DNA of 64,000 nt. Origin: JANRIC01 sp033765345. Its GTDB lineage: Bacteria; Bacteroidota; Bacteroidia; Cytophagales; Microscillaceae. Location of the stretch: positions 1-64,000 of the forward strand of contig JANRIC010000166.1 of the NCBI GenBank assembly GCA_033765345.1, in the 5' to 3' direction. The notes beneath the pieces are model-generated. The model did not search any database and was not told where the DNA came from. It saw nothing but the letters and a program-made list of their open reading frames with translations. Positions 15,951 through 26,011 of the stretch are shown here, piece after piece; the stretch's first letter is position 1; each line of letters begins with the position of its first letter. The position numbers were made by a program, and so were the translations under genes.

Positions 15951-18200
15951 TCAAAAATCCACCCTTCTCTCCAATACCTCTCCCTCGGAAGTGCTGATTT
16001 TCAGCATAAACGATGTACCAGGCAGGGATTTTAGCTCAAAAGCCGTTTCAGCTTGGGGTATGGCAAAACCTTGTTTGAGTGAGGTTTTGCCACCCAGCAG
16101 GTAAATTTCAATTTGCAAGGGAATGGCTGAAAACACCCTAAAGCTTTTATTTTCGGTGTTCAAAGTGATTTTCAAGGAAGCAAAGGCTTCAGGCAGGTTT
16201 GTGCTACTGCTTTGACCGCTGATATTTTTCAGATAAAGCAATCCGCCGGCCTGCGTGCCTACGATGAGTTCAGGCTTTTGGTCGCCGTCTAAGTCTCCCA
16301 AGGTGGGGTAGCAGTCTTTCCCAAAATAAAAGCTGCCAAAGTCCTGATTCTGAGGATTGTAAAATAAAGCTGCTGTGCCGACCCGAATATCCTGTGCAGG
16401 ATTCAAAAAATCTGCATAAAACAATATCTTTCCGCTGCCATCTCCGGTGAGTAGGTCCGGTTTACCGTCCTGATCAAGGTCTGCCACCACAGGTATCAGA
16501 TTTCTTTTGAAAGAATTCTTGGAAATACCGAGCAAGGTATCACTGACCAATTGATAATCAGCTTGCTTGAATGAGCCTTTATTTTCATAAAAAGCCAAAT
16601 TCCCGCTTCGCCCTCCCACGATCAAGTCCAAATCTCCATCTTTGTCTGTATCCCAAAGCACTGGGAAATCTCTTTTCTGAATGGGCAGATTGATCTTTTG
16701 GAGTTGCTTAGGATCAAATTTAAAGGCTTGATTTTGAACAGCCAGATTCGGGATGGTGTAGAAAAAAGTATTTCGCTGGTCTCCGGCACTCAGGCATAAA
16801 TCCGGGCTGCGGTCGCCGTTCAAATCCTGAAAATAAACCCGAAAATCCCAAAGCCCAAGATCAGAAAGATTTAAAAAATCTTTGTTTTTGAGCTGAAATC
16901 GAGGATTTTGTGCTGTCCCGATATTTTCAAAAAGAGCCAATGAGGCAGCAAATTTACCTGATTGCAGGCTTCCGTGATTGCCCACAAACAAATCCAAATC
17001 GCCGTCTGCGTCATAATCTGCTAGGGTCGGAAAGGCATCTTCGCCCAAATCTAGCAGGGTATTTTGTAAAAAATTATCCTGTTGGAACTGAAAATCGGGT
17101 TTGGCTTCTGTACCCACATTTTTATAAAACCAAAGCGAACGGCTGAAATCTATCCGATTGTATTCATTCACAAATACATTCGGACTGGCGAGCAGGTCTT
17201 TTTTGCCATCAAAATCCAAATCCTCCCAAAATACCGCCGGAAATACCTCAAAATGAATGGGTTTACTTTTTGGAAAAAGTGTATCGTATTTTTCAAAGCG
17301 GGCATCCACACTATTTTTAACATTTTCTAGGTAATAAATATGCGGACAAGAGACATCGCCAACGAGCAAATCTTTTTGTCGATCGCCGTTCACATCCAGA
17401 ATCGTAATCGTAGAACCAATGTGCTCGATGCGATTTTCTGGTTTTCCACCGCCTCCGCCATTGCGATTAGGAGCATTACAATCATGATCAAACCTAAAAT
17501 CCCCACATTCCAAGCTCTCAAACAATGCACCCCAGCAATTGGAGATTTTTTTGAATTCCAGTTGATGGGGCTTGCCGTATTTCTCGGTGCTTAAATTTTG
17601 GTGATATTCCAGATAAGAACCGGAGGCAAAATCATAGGTAACAATATCCAAATCTCCGTCATCGTCCAAGTCCACGATGGCAGGCACATCGATCACATTG
17701 ACTTGCAGATTGACCCGACCCCCAAAGCCCTGGGTATAAATTGGATCGGCAAGGAGTTCAAACTTTAAACTTTTTAAATCCGATATATTTTTGTAAACCT
17801 TGATGCCAAAATTGGTATGCGTAAAAATGTCTTTTTTGCCATCCTGGTCATAATCCCGAAGCAGTACCCAGCCTACAAACTCAGGAAAGGCAAATTCAAA
17901 CTCTGGGGCATATTCATACACCCAGGAATTATTTCTTGAAACAGCCACATAGGTACTCAGGCGTCCGCAGGTTTTGTCAAATACTACCAAATCCTGAATC
18001 TGATCCAGGTTAAGGTCTATGGTTGAAATCTGCGCCGTGTTGATACCACCACTCCAGGCATTATTCAGATCCTTGCCATCCAATATGATAGAAGGAAGAA
18101 GGCTATGACTGAAAGAAAACTGGGGTGTATTTTGGGCTAAAAGTCCAAAATAAAAATTCAAAAAGGCCATCAGAAGGAGAAGAATTTTCTTTTTTGACAT
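15951..18200 (-). CDS. secreted FG-GAP/VCBS repeat protein with probable T9SS tail
   Basis: This 749-residue protein has a signal peptide (…FYFGLLAQ). It carries numerous FG-GAP/VCBS units with Ca-binding loops of the type D-x-D-x-D-G-x-x-D (for example DYDQDGKKDI, DLDDDGDLDIV, DYDADGDLDLFVGN, DTDKDGDLDLIVGG, DLDQDGKPDLLTGD), predicting a beta-propeller. The last 80 residues form a beta-rich module ending SEGEVLERRVDF, consistent with a type A type IX secretion sorting domain. PorT, a T9SS component, is encoded at 56 kb. Such proteins sit on the surface and bind ligands or polysaccharide; no catalytic site was seen. Confidence 0.85.
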   Translation of the reverse strand: MSKKKILLLLMAFLNFYFGLLAQNTPQFSFSHSLLPSIILDGKDLNNAWSGGINTAQISTIDLNLDQIQDLVVFDKTCGRLSTYVAVSRNNSWVYEYAPEFEFAFPEFVGWVLLRDYDQDGKKDIFTHTNFGIKVYKNISDLKSLKFELLADPIYTQGFGGRVNLQVNVIDVPAIVDLDDDGDLDIVTYDFASGSYLEYHQNLSTEKYGKPHQLEFKKISNCWGALFESLECGDFRFDHDCNAPNRNGGGGGKPENRIEHIGSTITILDVNGDRQKDLLVGDVSCPHIYYLENVKNSVDARFEKYDTLFPKSKPIHFEVFPAVFWEDLDFDGKKDLLASPNVFVNEYNRIDFSRSLWFYKNVGTEAKPDFQFQQDNFLQNTLLDLGEDAFPTLADYDADGDLDLFVGNHGSLQSGKFAASLALFENIGTAQNPRFQLKNKDFLNLSDLGLWDFRVYFQDLNGDRSPDLCLSAGDQRNTFFYTIPNLAVQNQAFKFDPKQLQKINLPIQKRDFPVLWDTDKDGDLDLIVGGRSGNLAFYENKGSFKQADYQLVSDTLLGISKNSFKRNLIPVVADLDQDGKPDLLTGDGSGKILFYADFLNPAQDIRVGTAALFYNPQNQDFGSFYFGKDCYPTLGDLDGDQKPELIVGTQAGGLLYLKNISGQSSSTNLPEAFASLKITLNTENKSFRVFSAIPLQIEIYLLGGKTSLKQGFAIPQAETAFELKSLPGTSFMLKISTSEGEVLERRVDF

Positions 18201-18229
18201 ATTCGTTTACGCTGAATTGGCTTTAAATC

Positions 18230-18266
18230 ATTTGTAGAGAAGTTGCCTTGCAACTTCTCTACAAAT
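18230..18266. terminator. strong 17-bp hairpin between two minus-strand genes
   Basis: A perfect 17-bp stem at 18230-18246 and 18250-18266 closes on a 3-base loop. It lies 29 bp past the stop of the RavA-like gene and 30 bp before the FG-GAP gene start. No T-run follows, so it may be an attenuator or a processing signal. Confidence 0.6.
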
Positions 18267-18294
18267 TTGGATATCAAATCTGAATGAGCAAATG

Positions 18295-19842
18295 TCACAA
18301 ATTCTGATAATAAAACGCCAATTTTTCCAATCTTAGTTTCAGGGAGTTCAAGGCTTTGATGGCATCTTTCATATTGGATTCCACGATTTCACTGAGGCGA
18401 GGATGCACAAAAAGATTCTCTTGTAAGTGATTCAGCTCATCGGGAGATTCTTGAGCGATTTTTTGGTTCTGCTCAAGGATGTATTGCTCGATGGTAGCCA
18501 CTCGATCATCCCAGTATTTGTGAATAATGGGGTGTGGTTTTTTTTGGATGGTTTCGGTTTTTTCAATTTTTTGGGTTTTGAGGGTATAGGTTGTTGTGCG
18601 GGAGTTATAAAAGATATCAATGGCATTTTCCTGTACGGATAAGCGGGCATTAACCCGGTTGGTGAGGGCATAATTTTCGTCGTAGAGACTGATTGATACT
18701 TGTTCTTCTTTACCCAATCGTGCAAAATCTGCTTTTTTGATCAGATAACCGTCAAAATATTGTTTGAGATTCAGCACCTCATAATAATCCCGATCTATGG
18801 AAAGCAGTTCGTCTACAAATACGCGATTGTGGATTTTGGTTTCTCTGTCTACTTCTTCTTCAAAATCCTGGATTTCTTTTTTGATCGTAGCCAGATTCAG
18901 AGCCACCGAATAGCCGTGTTTGCGAATTGTTTCACTGATCATTTGCATCACTCGGTCGAATTGAGAAGGTTTATTCCAGAGACAATGACTGATCAGGAAG
19001 CAATCCATCAAATCGACCTGTGCTCTGCCATTGAGGAAAGCAGAGGTTCGGAGCAAACGAATGATTTTTTTCCAGCGTCGGTCATAGACTTCGATTTTAT
19101 CTTCCGGGGAGGGGTAAGAAGCATTCAACTCGTCGAGTTGGTATTTGATCAGTTGAATAGTATTGAGTACTTCGGCAGGTACTTCTACCTGATCAAGAGC
19201 CTTGTGCCAGGAAGCATATTCTTCGTCACTAATTTTAAGGTCTTGAGGGATGGTATCGTCGTAGACATTCTCCGTATCAGTGATCATGCGGATAAAATTG
19301 GTATTGTTTTTAATCTCACGCATATAATATCGAACTAAGAAGCGATCCCAAAGTGCATCCACGCCTTCACCCAGGGAAGGAACTTCATTGGAGGCTGAAA
19401 TGATCGCCCGGATATTCACATCGATTTCCTGTTCGCCGTTGCGATAGATTTTTTCATTCAGGATCGTCAACAGGGCATTTTGAATGGATGGGCCGGCTTT
19501 CCAGATTTCATCCAGGAAGACGATGTTGGCACCAGGCAGGTATTTATCCGTAAGGCGTTCGTATTTGTCTTCGTCTTTGAGTTTTTTGATAGATACAGGC
19601 CCGAAGATTTCGTCGGGTGTACTGAATTTACTCATCAGATACTCGAAGGATTTTCCTTCTTTGAAGGCATATTTGAGTTTACGGGCGATTAGGCTTTTGG
19701 CAACTCCGGGAGGCCCAAGCAGGAAGATACTTTCTCCGGCAATAGCTCCTAACAAAGCCAAACGAATGACTTCATCTTTTTCATAGATTCCTTTGCTGAT
19801 ACTTTCTAAAATTCCTTGAATTTTCGGACGGATAGGGTGCAT
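18295..19842 (-). CDS. MoxR-family AAA ATPase, RavA-like
   Basis: The 515-residue protein has a MoxR-type AAA+ module: Walker A GPPGVAKS (43-50), Walker B IVFLDE (107-112), a sensor-1 region IISASNEVPSLGEG and an arginine-finger ALWDRFLVRYY. The region after about residue 320 forms helical and mixed domains as in RavA rather than in short MoxR proteins. RavA-like ATPases act as chaperones in metal-centre or stress pathways with a VWA partner (ViaA). No VWA gene lies next to it in this window; 715 bp of gene-free sequence lies upstream. The orphan context is therefore noteworthy. Confidence 0.85.
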   Translation of the reverse strand: MHPIRPKIQGILESISKGIYEKDEVIRLALLGAIAGESIFLLGPPGVAKSLIARKLKYAFKEGKSFEYLMSKFSTPDEIFGPVSIKKLKDEDKYERLTDKYLPGANIVFLDEIWKAGPSIQNALLTILNEKIYRNGEQEIDVNIRAIISASNEVPSLGEGVDALWDRFLVRYYMREIKNNTNFIRMITDTENVYDDTIPQDLKISDEEYASWHKALDQVEVPAEVLNTIQLIKYQLDELNASYPSPEDKIEVYDRRWKKIIRLLRTSAFLNGRAQVDLMDCFLISHCLWNKPSQFDRVMQMISETIRKHGYSVALNLATIKKEIQDFEEEVDRETKIHNRVFVDELLSIDRDYYEVLNLKQYFDGYLIKKADFARLGKEEQVSISLYDENYALTNRVNARLSVQENAIDIFYNSRTTTYTLKTQKIEKTETIQKKPHPIIHKYWDDRVATIEQYILEQNQKIAQESPDELNHLQENLFVHPRLSEIVESNMKDAIKALNSLKLRLEKLAFYYQNL

Positions 19843-20557
19843 ATAAGTTTATAAAGTCTTTCGGATAAACCAATAAGGTAATAACTTCCCTTAAAGAGAT
19901 TTGTTAAGATGTTAAAAAAAATGATTTATACAGTGAAGTGCAAGCGAGAAATATTTAGAAAACCTAAAAAAGGAGGCTTTATAGAGGGATAAATTACACT
20001 TATCTTATTTTTTTTTGAATTAGTCTAATTATTTGAATAATTATTCAAGATTCTGAGGTAAAGAAAATTAGAATTTTTTATATTTGGAACGTTATTGGAA
20101 AAGAAAAAAAAGATTCCATTAACCCATCAAGGGGCTAATGAAATCCAGGTTACTAATTTACAAAATAAGTAGTCTTTATATATATAAAATTATATTTCAC
20201 AGGTCTTTTGTTCCAGAGAACATAAAATTTTGATAAAGAATTTTCTGTTGTACAAGATTATTTATTTGTCTTCATCTGATCTATACATTGTTATCAAATT
20301 CTATTTCTCCAAATTAAGAAAAATCTCATCTTAAAGATTCTTATTAGCCTTCAAATGTATAGAAGAATTCATGCTTATTACGAATATTTTGCTTAAAATG
20401 TTTTTAGCTTTGGGGGATAAATTTATTATTGGTGAAAATACCCGACATTTTTGAGGTCAAAAGTCCATTTTTTGGTGTATTTTTTAATCAGTTTCCTTAA
20501 ACCTTGCCTCATTCTTGCTTATGATTTCATCATACACATAACTGTTTCAACTTTTTT
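19843..20557. other. 715-bp AT-rich spacer without a gene
   Basis: No open frame of note was found on either strand. It holds a perfect 16-bp palindrome TTGAATAATTATTCAA at 20033-20048 that could bind a regulator of the divergent flanking genes. An imperfect hairpin around CATTAACCC / GGGGCTAATG lies at about 20115-20140. Nothing else was recognised. Confidence 0.6.
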
Positions 20558-21127
20558 ATGATGAAAAAGTACCATACTTTCTTAGTTTGGGTTTTTGTAA
20601 TAATAAGTATTTCCTGTAAAAACCAATCTGGGAGGCAGTCCATTGAAACTCCCAGGAGTTTTTCTACCTCTGATGCATCCAAGTTGTTTTTCAGAAATGT
20701 ACGAAAGATTTTTTATGATTTGGAAGAGCAGCAGAGCACAAAATTACGCATTTATCGCATCAAAACTCGCCCCAAGCGCACTGATTACCCTGTGATTAAC
20801 CTAGCATTGGTAGAAAACTGGCGTTATGATGAAGCTTATTTAATCATTGAGCCTGAGGGTGCTTTGGAAATGGATATGGACAAAAAAATTGAAATTCACT
20901 GGCAGGATTCGGGAAGTGGTCAGTCAGGTGTTTATGTATTTAACAAGACGGGCAACAAAACGGAGCATGTAAAATTTGCCTCGGAGATTTATCAAAGCAT
21001 CATGAAGAATCATCAATTGCATTACGTCCACCAAGAAGAAAGCTTACCGATTTTAAACGATGAAAAAGACAGAGAGTCTTTTAGAATTATGGTAGAAGAT
21101 TATTACAGGTTAGTGGGTGTTTTGTAA
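20558..21127 (+). CDS. putative lipoprotein of unknown function
   Basis: The 189-residue protein starts with a hydrophobic signal and lipobox ISISC (Cys20). The mature part is rich in charged residues and mixed alpha/beta, with IHWQDSGSGQSG and a C-terminal helix RESFRIMVEDYYRLVGVL. No domain is recognised. It converges with the symporter gene, 55 bp away, and its upstream region is the long gene-free spacer. A peptidoglycan or envelope role is possible only by location. Confidence 0.7.
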   Translation: MMKKYHTFLVWVFVIISISCKNQSGRQSIETPRSFSTSDASKLFFRNVRKIFYDLEEQQSTKLRIYRIKTRPKRTDYPVINLALVENWRYDEAYLIIEPEGALEMDMDKKIEIHWQDSGSGQSGVYVFNKTGNKTEHVKFASEIYQSIMKNHQLHYVHQEESLPILNDEKDRESFRIMVEDYYRLVGVL

Positions 21128-21182
21128 GAATTATTTCTTTCGTTATTTGAAGGCAAGATGCCTGCGTGTTGAGTCAAATTCA

Positions 21183-22580
21183 TTATTGTAGTCTGGGCGT
21201 ATCTGTTGGTTTTTTGTCTGGGAAGACCAAACTCCCCAAAAGCATGGCTGCTATACTTGCCGAAAGTCCATAAATGAGGCTTGGTATTTCAAAAGCCTGA
21301 AACTCACAATAAAGCCATACAAGCATACCCAAGATCATAGAAGCCATTGCCCCAATATTGGAAGCTTTTTTCCACCAAAGCCCCGCCGTGAGAGGTACAA
21401 ACAGAGATACCAGGCTTAGGGCAGAAGATTGCCCAACCAGCTCATAGATATTTGATTTGAGCAAGGATAAAAAAGCTGAAATACACGCTACCAAGACTAC
21501 AGAAAGTCTCATCACGTGTAGTAATTGATCGTCTGTAATCTTAGGAAATTGAGGACGAATAATATTCTCTCCCAGGATGGTAGCAGGAGCCAGAATCGCC
21601 CCGCTTGCTGTACTCATAATTGCGGAAAGAAGAGCTCCAAAAAACATAATTTGTAGTGCCAATCCACCGTGCAGAAGTACAAGTTGAGGAAGTAACATCT
21701 GAGGGTCTTTACGAAGAAGTTCGGGATAGAGGACTTTACCGCATAATGCAATGATTAAGGGCAAAAAAGCGATACAAAGATACATCAATGAGCTTAGATA
21801 AGCCGCTCTGATAGCGGTTTTTTCGGATTTAGCTGCCATTACTCTTTGGAATACGTCTTGCTGAGGGATGGAGCCCAGCCCAATGGTAATCCAGGCGGCG
21901 ATGTAGTGTGTAATGTCCATAGCATTCGCCTTGGGTAAGAATCTGAAGAACCCCGGTGGCGTTTGTGCTAGAATCGGAGTCCAGCCGCCTACTTGAATTA
22001 GCATAACAATAGCAAAATACAACAGCCCTATTAAAATGATCAAAGTCTGTACAAAGTCCGTGATTGATACTGCCCACATTCCACCGATATACGTATAGAG
22101 CATAACGACAAGCGTACAGATCAATAAGCTGGTATGAAAAGGAATCAAAGTAATCACCTGCAAAATAATAGACATAGCGACCAATTGGGCGGCTATCCAG
22201 CCGAAATAAGAAGGAATCATAAAAATGGCTGAAGTCAGCTCGGCAGCTCGGCTAAATCGAATATGAAAATAATCACTGAATGTCAGAATATTCATTCGAT
22301 AGAGTGGGCGGGCAAAAAAAACTCCTACTAAAAAAAGGCAAAGTGCCGCTCCAAAAGGGTCTTCTATCACGCCGATCAAGCCATGACTTACAAATTCGGA
22401 AGATGCTCCCATCACTGTTTCGGAACCAAACCAGGTGGCAAAGAGAGCCGAGGCAGCTACAATCATAGGGAGTCTTCGTCCGGCTATGACAAAATCCTGC
22501 GTAGACTTAACTTGTTTGGAGGCCCACCAGCCGATGAGCAAGGTCAAAGACAAATAGAGGATCACAAAAATAAGGAGCAT
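21183..22580 (-). CDS. sodium:solute symporter family protein
   Basis: The 465-residue protein has about 13 hydrophobic helices and the SSS-family pattern: DFVIAGRRLP near the N-terminus, ATWFGSETVMGASSEF in the second helix and GLGSIPQQDVFQRVMAAKS in the middle. This matches the SSF branch that includes proline, pantothenate and sugar symporters. The substrate cannot be assigned. The gene is divergent from the exosortase K operon with a 71-bp shared spacer. It has the normal length and is intact. Confidence 0.88.
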   Translation of the reverse strand: MLLIFVILYLSLTLLIGWWASKQVKSTQDFVIAGRRLPMIVAASALFATWFGSETVMGASSEFVSHGLIGVIEDPFGAALCLFLVGVFFARPLYRMNILTFSDYFHIRFSRAAELTSAIFMIPSYFGWIAAQLVAMSIILQVITLIPFHTSLLICTLVVMLYTYIGGMWAVSITDFVQTLIILIGLLYFAIVMLIQVGGWTPILAQTPPGFFRFLPKANAMDITHYIAAWITIGLGSIPQQDVFQRVMAAKSEKTAIRAAYLSSLMYLCIAFLPLIIALCGKVLYPELLRKDPQMLLPQLVLLHGGLALQIMFFGALLSAIMSTASGAILAPATILGENIIRPQFPKITDDQLLHVMRLSVVLVACISAFLSLLKSNIYELVGQSSALSLVSLFVPLTAGLWWKKASNIGAMASMILGMLVWLYCEFQAFEIPSLIYGLSASIAAMLLGSLVFPDKKPTDTPRLQ

Positions 22581-22651
22581 TTTTTTGAGAGATAATTTGT
22601 AACAGTTTTCCGCAAAATTGGTATTTAATTTAATAACCTAAAATAAGAAAG

Positions 22652-23188
22652 ATGAATTTAGCTGATAAAAAAAATATCTTTCTGTATTTTATCCTTTTGG
22701 CAGGATTAATTCTGGCAAAACTTTATCATCGGGAAGCTTCAAACCTGGATTTAGGCTGGATTTTATACCCTACGGTTTGGTTGGTGACATTTTTTAGCGG
22801 CGTGGTATTTGAACTTTCGGCAGAAGGGGGCTTTGTGGATACCTCGCAAATGTTGATTATTGATAAAAGCTGTTCTGGGATGAATTTTATGCTGATTTGT
22901 ATTTGCGTATTGTCTTTTACCTATTTGCCTCGATTACCCTGGAAACCGGCTTATTTTTGTATCTTTCTGGGGCTAAGTTATGGATTTACCGTATTGGTCA
23001 ATGCCTGTCGGATTATTCAAGCGATATGGTTGCGCGAAAAATTTGAGAATCAGCTCCCTTTTAAGCCTGAGGTAATCCATGAAATGCAGGGGATACTGGT
23101 TTATGTATTTTTTTTAATCTTGTTTTTTCTGATAAGCCGATATATATTTAATCATTCTATTCTTAGAAGTCATGAAAAAATTGTTTAG
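22652..23188 (+). CDS. xrtK: exosortase K
   Basis: This is a small polytopic membrane protein (178 residues, five or six helices) with the exosortase catalytic residues: Cys74 in DKSCSGMNF, Arg120 in VNACRIIQ and His143 in VIHEMQG. Exosortases are transpeptidase-like enzymes that recognise C-terminal sorting signals in the inner membrane. Exosortase K is the compact type paired with a single dedicated MSEP-CTERM substrate in Bacteroidota. The 3' end overlaps the next gene, which carries exactly that signal, by 17 bp, which strongly supports the assignment. Confidence 0.88.
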   Translation: MNLADKKNIFLYFILLAGLILAKLYHREASNLDLGWILYPTVWLVTFFSGVVFELSAEGGFVDTSQMLIIDKSCSGMNFMLICICVLSFTYLPRLPWKPAYFCIFLGLSYGFTVLVNACRIIQAIWLREKFENQLPFKPEVIHEMQGILVYVFFLILFFLISRYIFNHSILRSHEKIV

Positions 23189-25997
23189 CCCCTATTGGAT
23201 TATTTTCTCAGTTAGCATTCCTCAAATCGTTTTATTCAGTTTGTATCTTGCTACCTACCGTGTCATCGGAAGCCTGCTGGCAGAGGAAAATTTATCTTAT
23301 TGGCTTGTGTATGGGAGCATACTTGGAGTTATTTGGCTGATATTCAGCACTTATGCAGTTTATTCTATTTATTGTAAACATCAAATTCACCCCTTGTATG
23401 CGTTTTTGGTATTCTTGTTCTATGTGCCTTTTTTATACGCATATATGTATGATTCCCACCGGATAATTCCCTGGTCAATTCCTGAATGGATGTTATTTCA
23501 GGGGGATGTAATTACATATATGTATACTTTTTTGATGCCGGCTTTATTCCATGCTTTATGGATGTTAGTATTATATTCGGTTCCCCGTAATAAAGAGCAT
23601 CAGGCATTGCAGAATTTTTTTGGGGCTCTTGCCATTCCTTTGATTTGGTATTTAATTTTTGTGATAGTGTTTCCCTTGATGCAGGGGGGTGAATCGGGTC
23701 TATTCGCAAGGCACTTTACGGCTGTTTTATTTATAAGTAGTACGATAGTATTTTTATTTTTGATCTTTCGATTTTTGTATATTTTAAGCAGTCGCTATCC
23801 GAGGATATGGGTAGATTATGAAATTTTCTGGCGGATACTGATTACGATTATCTTCCCCTTGGTAGGATTATGGCTGAATAACAAGAGTTTTGATTTTGCA
23901 TTCGGGGATTTTTCAGATGAAATTTTTTATATTCTGGCTTTTATCAATGGTGTTTTGTTGTGTTTGCCTTCGGTTCAGGTGGTTTTCCCGAGGTATCTGA
24001 TTTTTATTGCCCGTAGCATTACGTTTCCGTATATCATTTATTTCCTTTTGGTATTTTTGCCCTATCTGCCTTTGTCCATTCCGGCAATTATTGCTTTTGG
24101 TACGGGGTTTTTGATTCTTACACCTTTGGCAGTGATGATCATTCAATCCTGGATACTTTCCGAAGACTATCTTTTTTTAAAACGATTTATTGGAAATTTT
24201 TGGCTCAGTGCAAGTTTTGTGGCGGCTTTGGCGGTATTGCCTGGTATCGTCCTTTATTCGTATCAGCAAGATAAAAATCACCTTCATTTGGCTTTAAACC
24301 ACGTTTACGAAGCTAATTATCAGCCAAATGCACAAAAGAACATTAAATTACGCAGAATATTACGCACCCTGGATAACATCAAAAAAGCAAAAACTAACGG
24401 AAGAAACAACTTCGGCTTTAGTCTAAATTATAAGCCTTACCTTTCTAATATTTATCAAAGCTGGGTTTTAGAAAATCTGACCCTTTCAGATGCCAAAATT
24501 CAAACCCTTGAAAGGGTTTTTGTGGGAGAATCCAATTATCAATCCCCCAGAAGCTTATTTTTGCCTACGCCCAGTGATAGTGTTATGATTGATTCGGTGT
24601 ATGTAGACAGTAAATTTGATTCGCTTGCCCAATCTTGGACATCCTGGGTGCACCTTGAAATCCGAAATCAGACGGCAGCCCAGCAAGAATATGCTTGTCG
24701 GTTTGACCTTCCTGTGGGAGCCTGGATAGGCAATTATTATCTTCAGATAGAAAACAAAAAAGAATATGGCATCCTGGCTGAAAAAAAAGCCGCTGTTTGG
24801 GTCTATGAACAAATCGTGGGTCAGCGTCGAGATCCGGGTATTTTATACTATCTTTCTGGCAATCGGGTACAATTCCGGGTATTTCCATTTGCCCCCAGAG
24901 GAACCCGCTATACGGGCATAGAGCTGATTCATAAAGAACCCCTTCATTTTGAAATAGGTGGGCAAAAAATTCAATTGGGACAAACCCTGTCCAAGCAAAC
25001 CTTACAAGAATCCATCAAAGCGGATAATATTTATTATATACCTACTGCCTTAAAAAATCGCCTTCCACTTGTAAAACGAAAGCCTTATTATCATTTTATT
25101 GTAGATTGCTCTATGCATCAGAAAAGCTCCGATCAGGTCATCTTAGGGAAAATTCAGAACCTTTTAGAGAAAAAACTGATAGCAGCTTCAGAAGCCAAAA
25201 TCAGCTTGGTCAATCATCAATATCGAGCCTACAACTTTGCAGATAACTGGGGCAGGGCTTACAGGCGACAAAGAGGGCAGGGCGGGTTTTTCCTGGAGTA
25301 TGCTTTAAAAAGTATTCTTTTGGAGAATTATCAGCAGCCTGATGACAAATATCCTATTCTGGTGGTGATCAGTGACGCTTTAAATCAAGCAGTTTTCACA
25401 GAAGGTATGGGAGATTTTAGGATGACCTATCCAGAGCTAAACAACTTTTATAGTCTTGAAAATCAGGGAGTTTTAAGGGAGTTCTCACTGTTTGAGGAGC
25501 TGGTAATTAGAGATGCACCGATTGTGAATCAACTGGCAGAACCCGTCGTTCGTGCTTTTCCCAATGCTCGTAAACCTATCGCATTTCTTCCCAACAATCT
25601 CGAACCCGCTTTGGTAATTGAAAACCCAAACCATCTGTACAAAGGCCAGAGCTTAGAGGGTAAGAGTTGGGAGAATGCGCTGATTTTGGCAGGGATGAGC
25701 CAATGTTTGGTTTTTAACCCCTATCAGAGTGAAGAGCGCTGGCTACCCACTGTAAAGAATAGTTTTCGTACAAAAATAATGTCTCCACAGACCTCTTATT
25801 TATCGGTAGAAAACGAAGCCCAAAAACAAGCACTGCTCGAGAAACAAAAGCAAACCCTATCTGCCAAAAAATCATTGGATGCTGGTGAAGAAACCCGCAT
25901 GAGTGAACCTTCTTTATTTTGGATGATATTTTTGCTCCTGGGGGTATTCTTGTATCGCCTTTTTATCAGAAAAAATCAAAAGACATTTAGCGCATAA
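23172..25997 (+). CDS. MSEP-CTERM sorting-domain protein (exosortase K substrate)
   Basis: This 941-residue protein has an N-terminal block of about ten helices (residues 5-370). A VIT-like domain follows (about 470-590, with the WVHLEIRNQTAAQQEY and AVWVYEQIVGQRRDP stretches), then a VWA-like region starting YYHFIVDCSM. The end holds the tripartite signal: MSEP (910-913), a hydrophobic helix and the basic tail RLFIRKNQK. That matches the MSEP-CTERM family recognised by exosortase K, encoded by the overlapping upstream gene. The processed product's role is unknown; the VIT/VWA pair suggests adhesion or protein binding. Confidence 0.88.
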   Translation: MKKLFSPYWIIFSVSIPQIVLFSLYLATYRVIGSLLAEENLSYWLVYGSILGVIWLIFSTYAVYSIYCKHQIHPLYAFLVFLFYVPFLYAYMYDSHRIIPWSIPEWMLFQGDVITYMYTFLMPALFHALWMLVLYSVPRNKEHQALQNFFGALAIPLIWYLIFVIVFPLMQGGESGLFARHFTAVLFISSTIVFLFLIFRFLYILSSRYPRIWVDYEIFWRILITIIFPLVGLWLNNKSFDFAFGDFSDEIFYILAFINGVLLCLPSVQVVFPRYLIFIARSITFPYIIYFLLVFLPYLPLSIPAIIAFGTGFLILTPLAVMIIQSWILSEDYLFLKRFIGNFWLSASFVAALAVLPGIVLYSYQQDKNHLHLALNHVYEANYQPNAQKNIKLRRILRTLDNIKKAKTNGRNNFGFSLNYKPYLSNIYQSWVLENLTLSDAKIQTLERVFVGESNYQSPRSLFLPTPSDSVMIDSVYVDSKFDSLAQSWTSWVHLEIRNQTAAQQEYACRFDLPVGAWIGNYYLQIENKKEYGILAEKKAAVWVYEQIVGQRRDPGILYYLSGNRVQFRVFPFAPRGTRYTGIELIHKEPLHFEIGGQKIQLGQTLSKQTLQESIKADNIYYIPTALKNRLPLVKRKPYYHFIVDCSMHQKSSDQVILGKIQNLLEKKLIAASEAKISLVNHQYRAYNFADNWGRAYRRQRGQGGFFLEYALKSILLENYQQPDDKYPILVVISDALNQAVFTEGMGDFRMTYPELNNFYSLENQGVLREFSLFEELVIRDAPIVNQLAEPVVRAFPNARKPIAFLPNNLEPALVIENPNHLYKGQSLEGKSWENALILAGMSQCLVFNPYQSEERWLPTVKNSFRTKIMSPQTSYLSVENEAQKQALLEKQKQTLSAKKSLDAGEETRMSEPSLFWMIFLLLGVFLYRLFIRKNQKTFSA

Positions 25998-26011
25998 TTA
26001 ACCCATAAAAC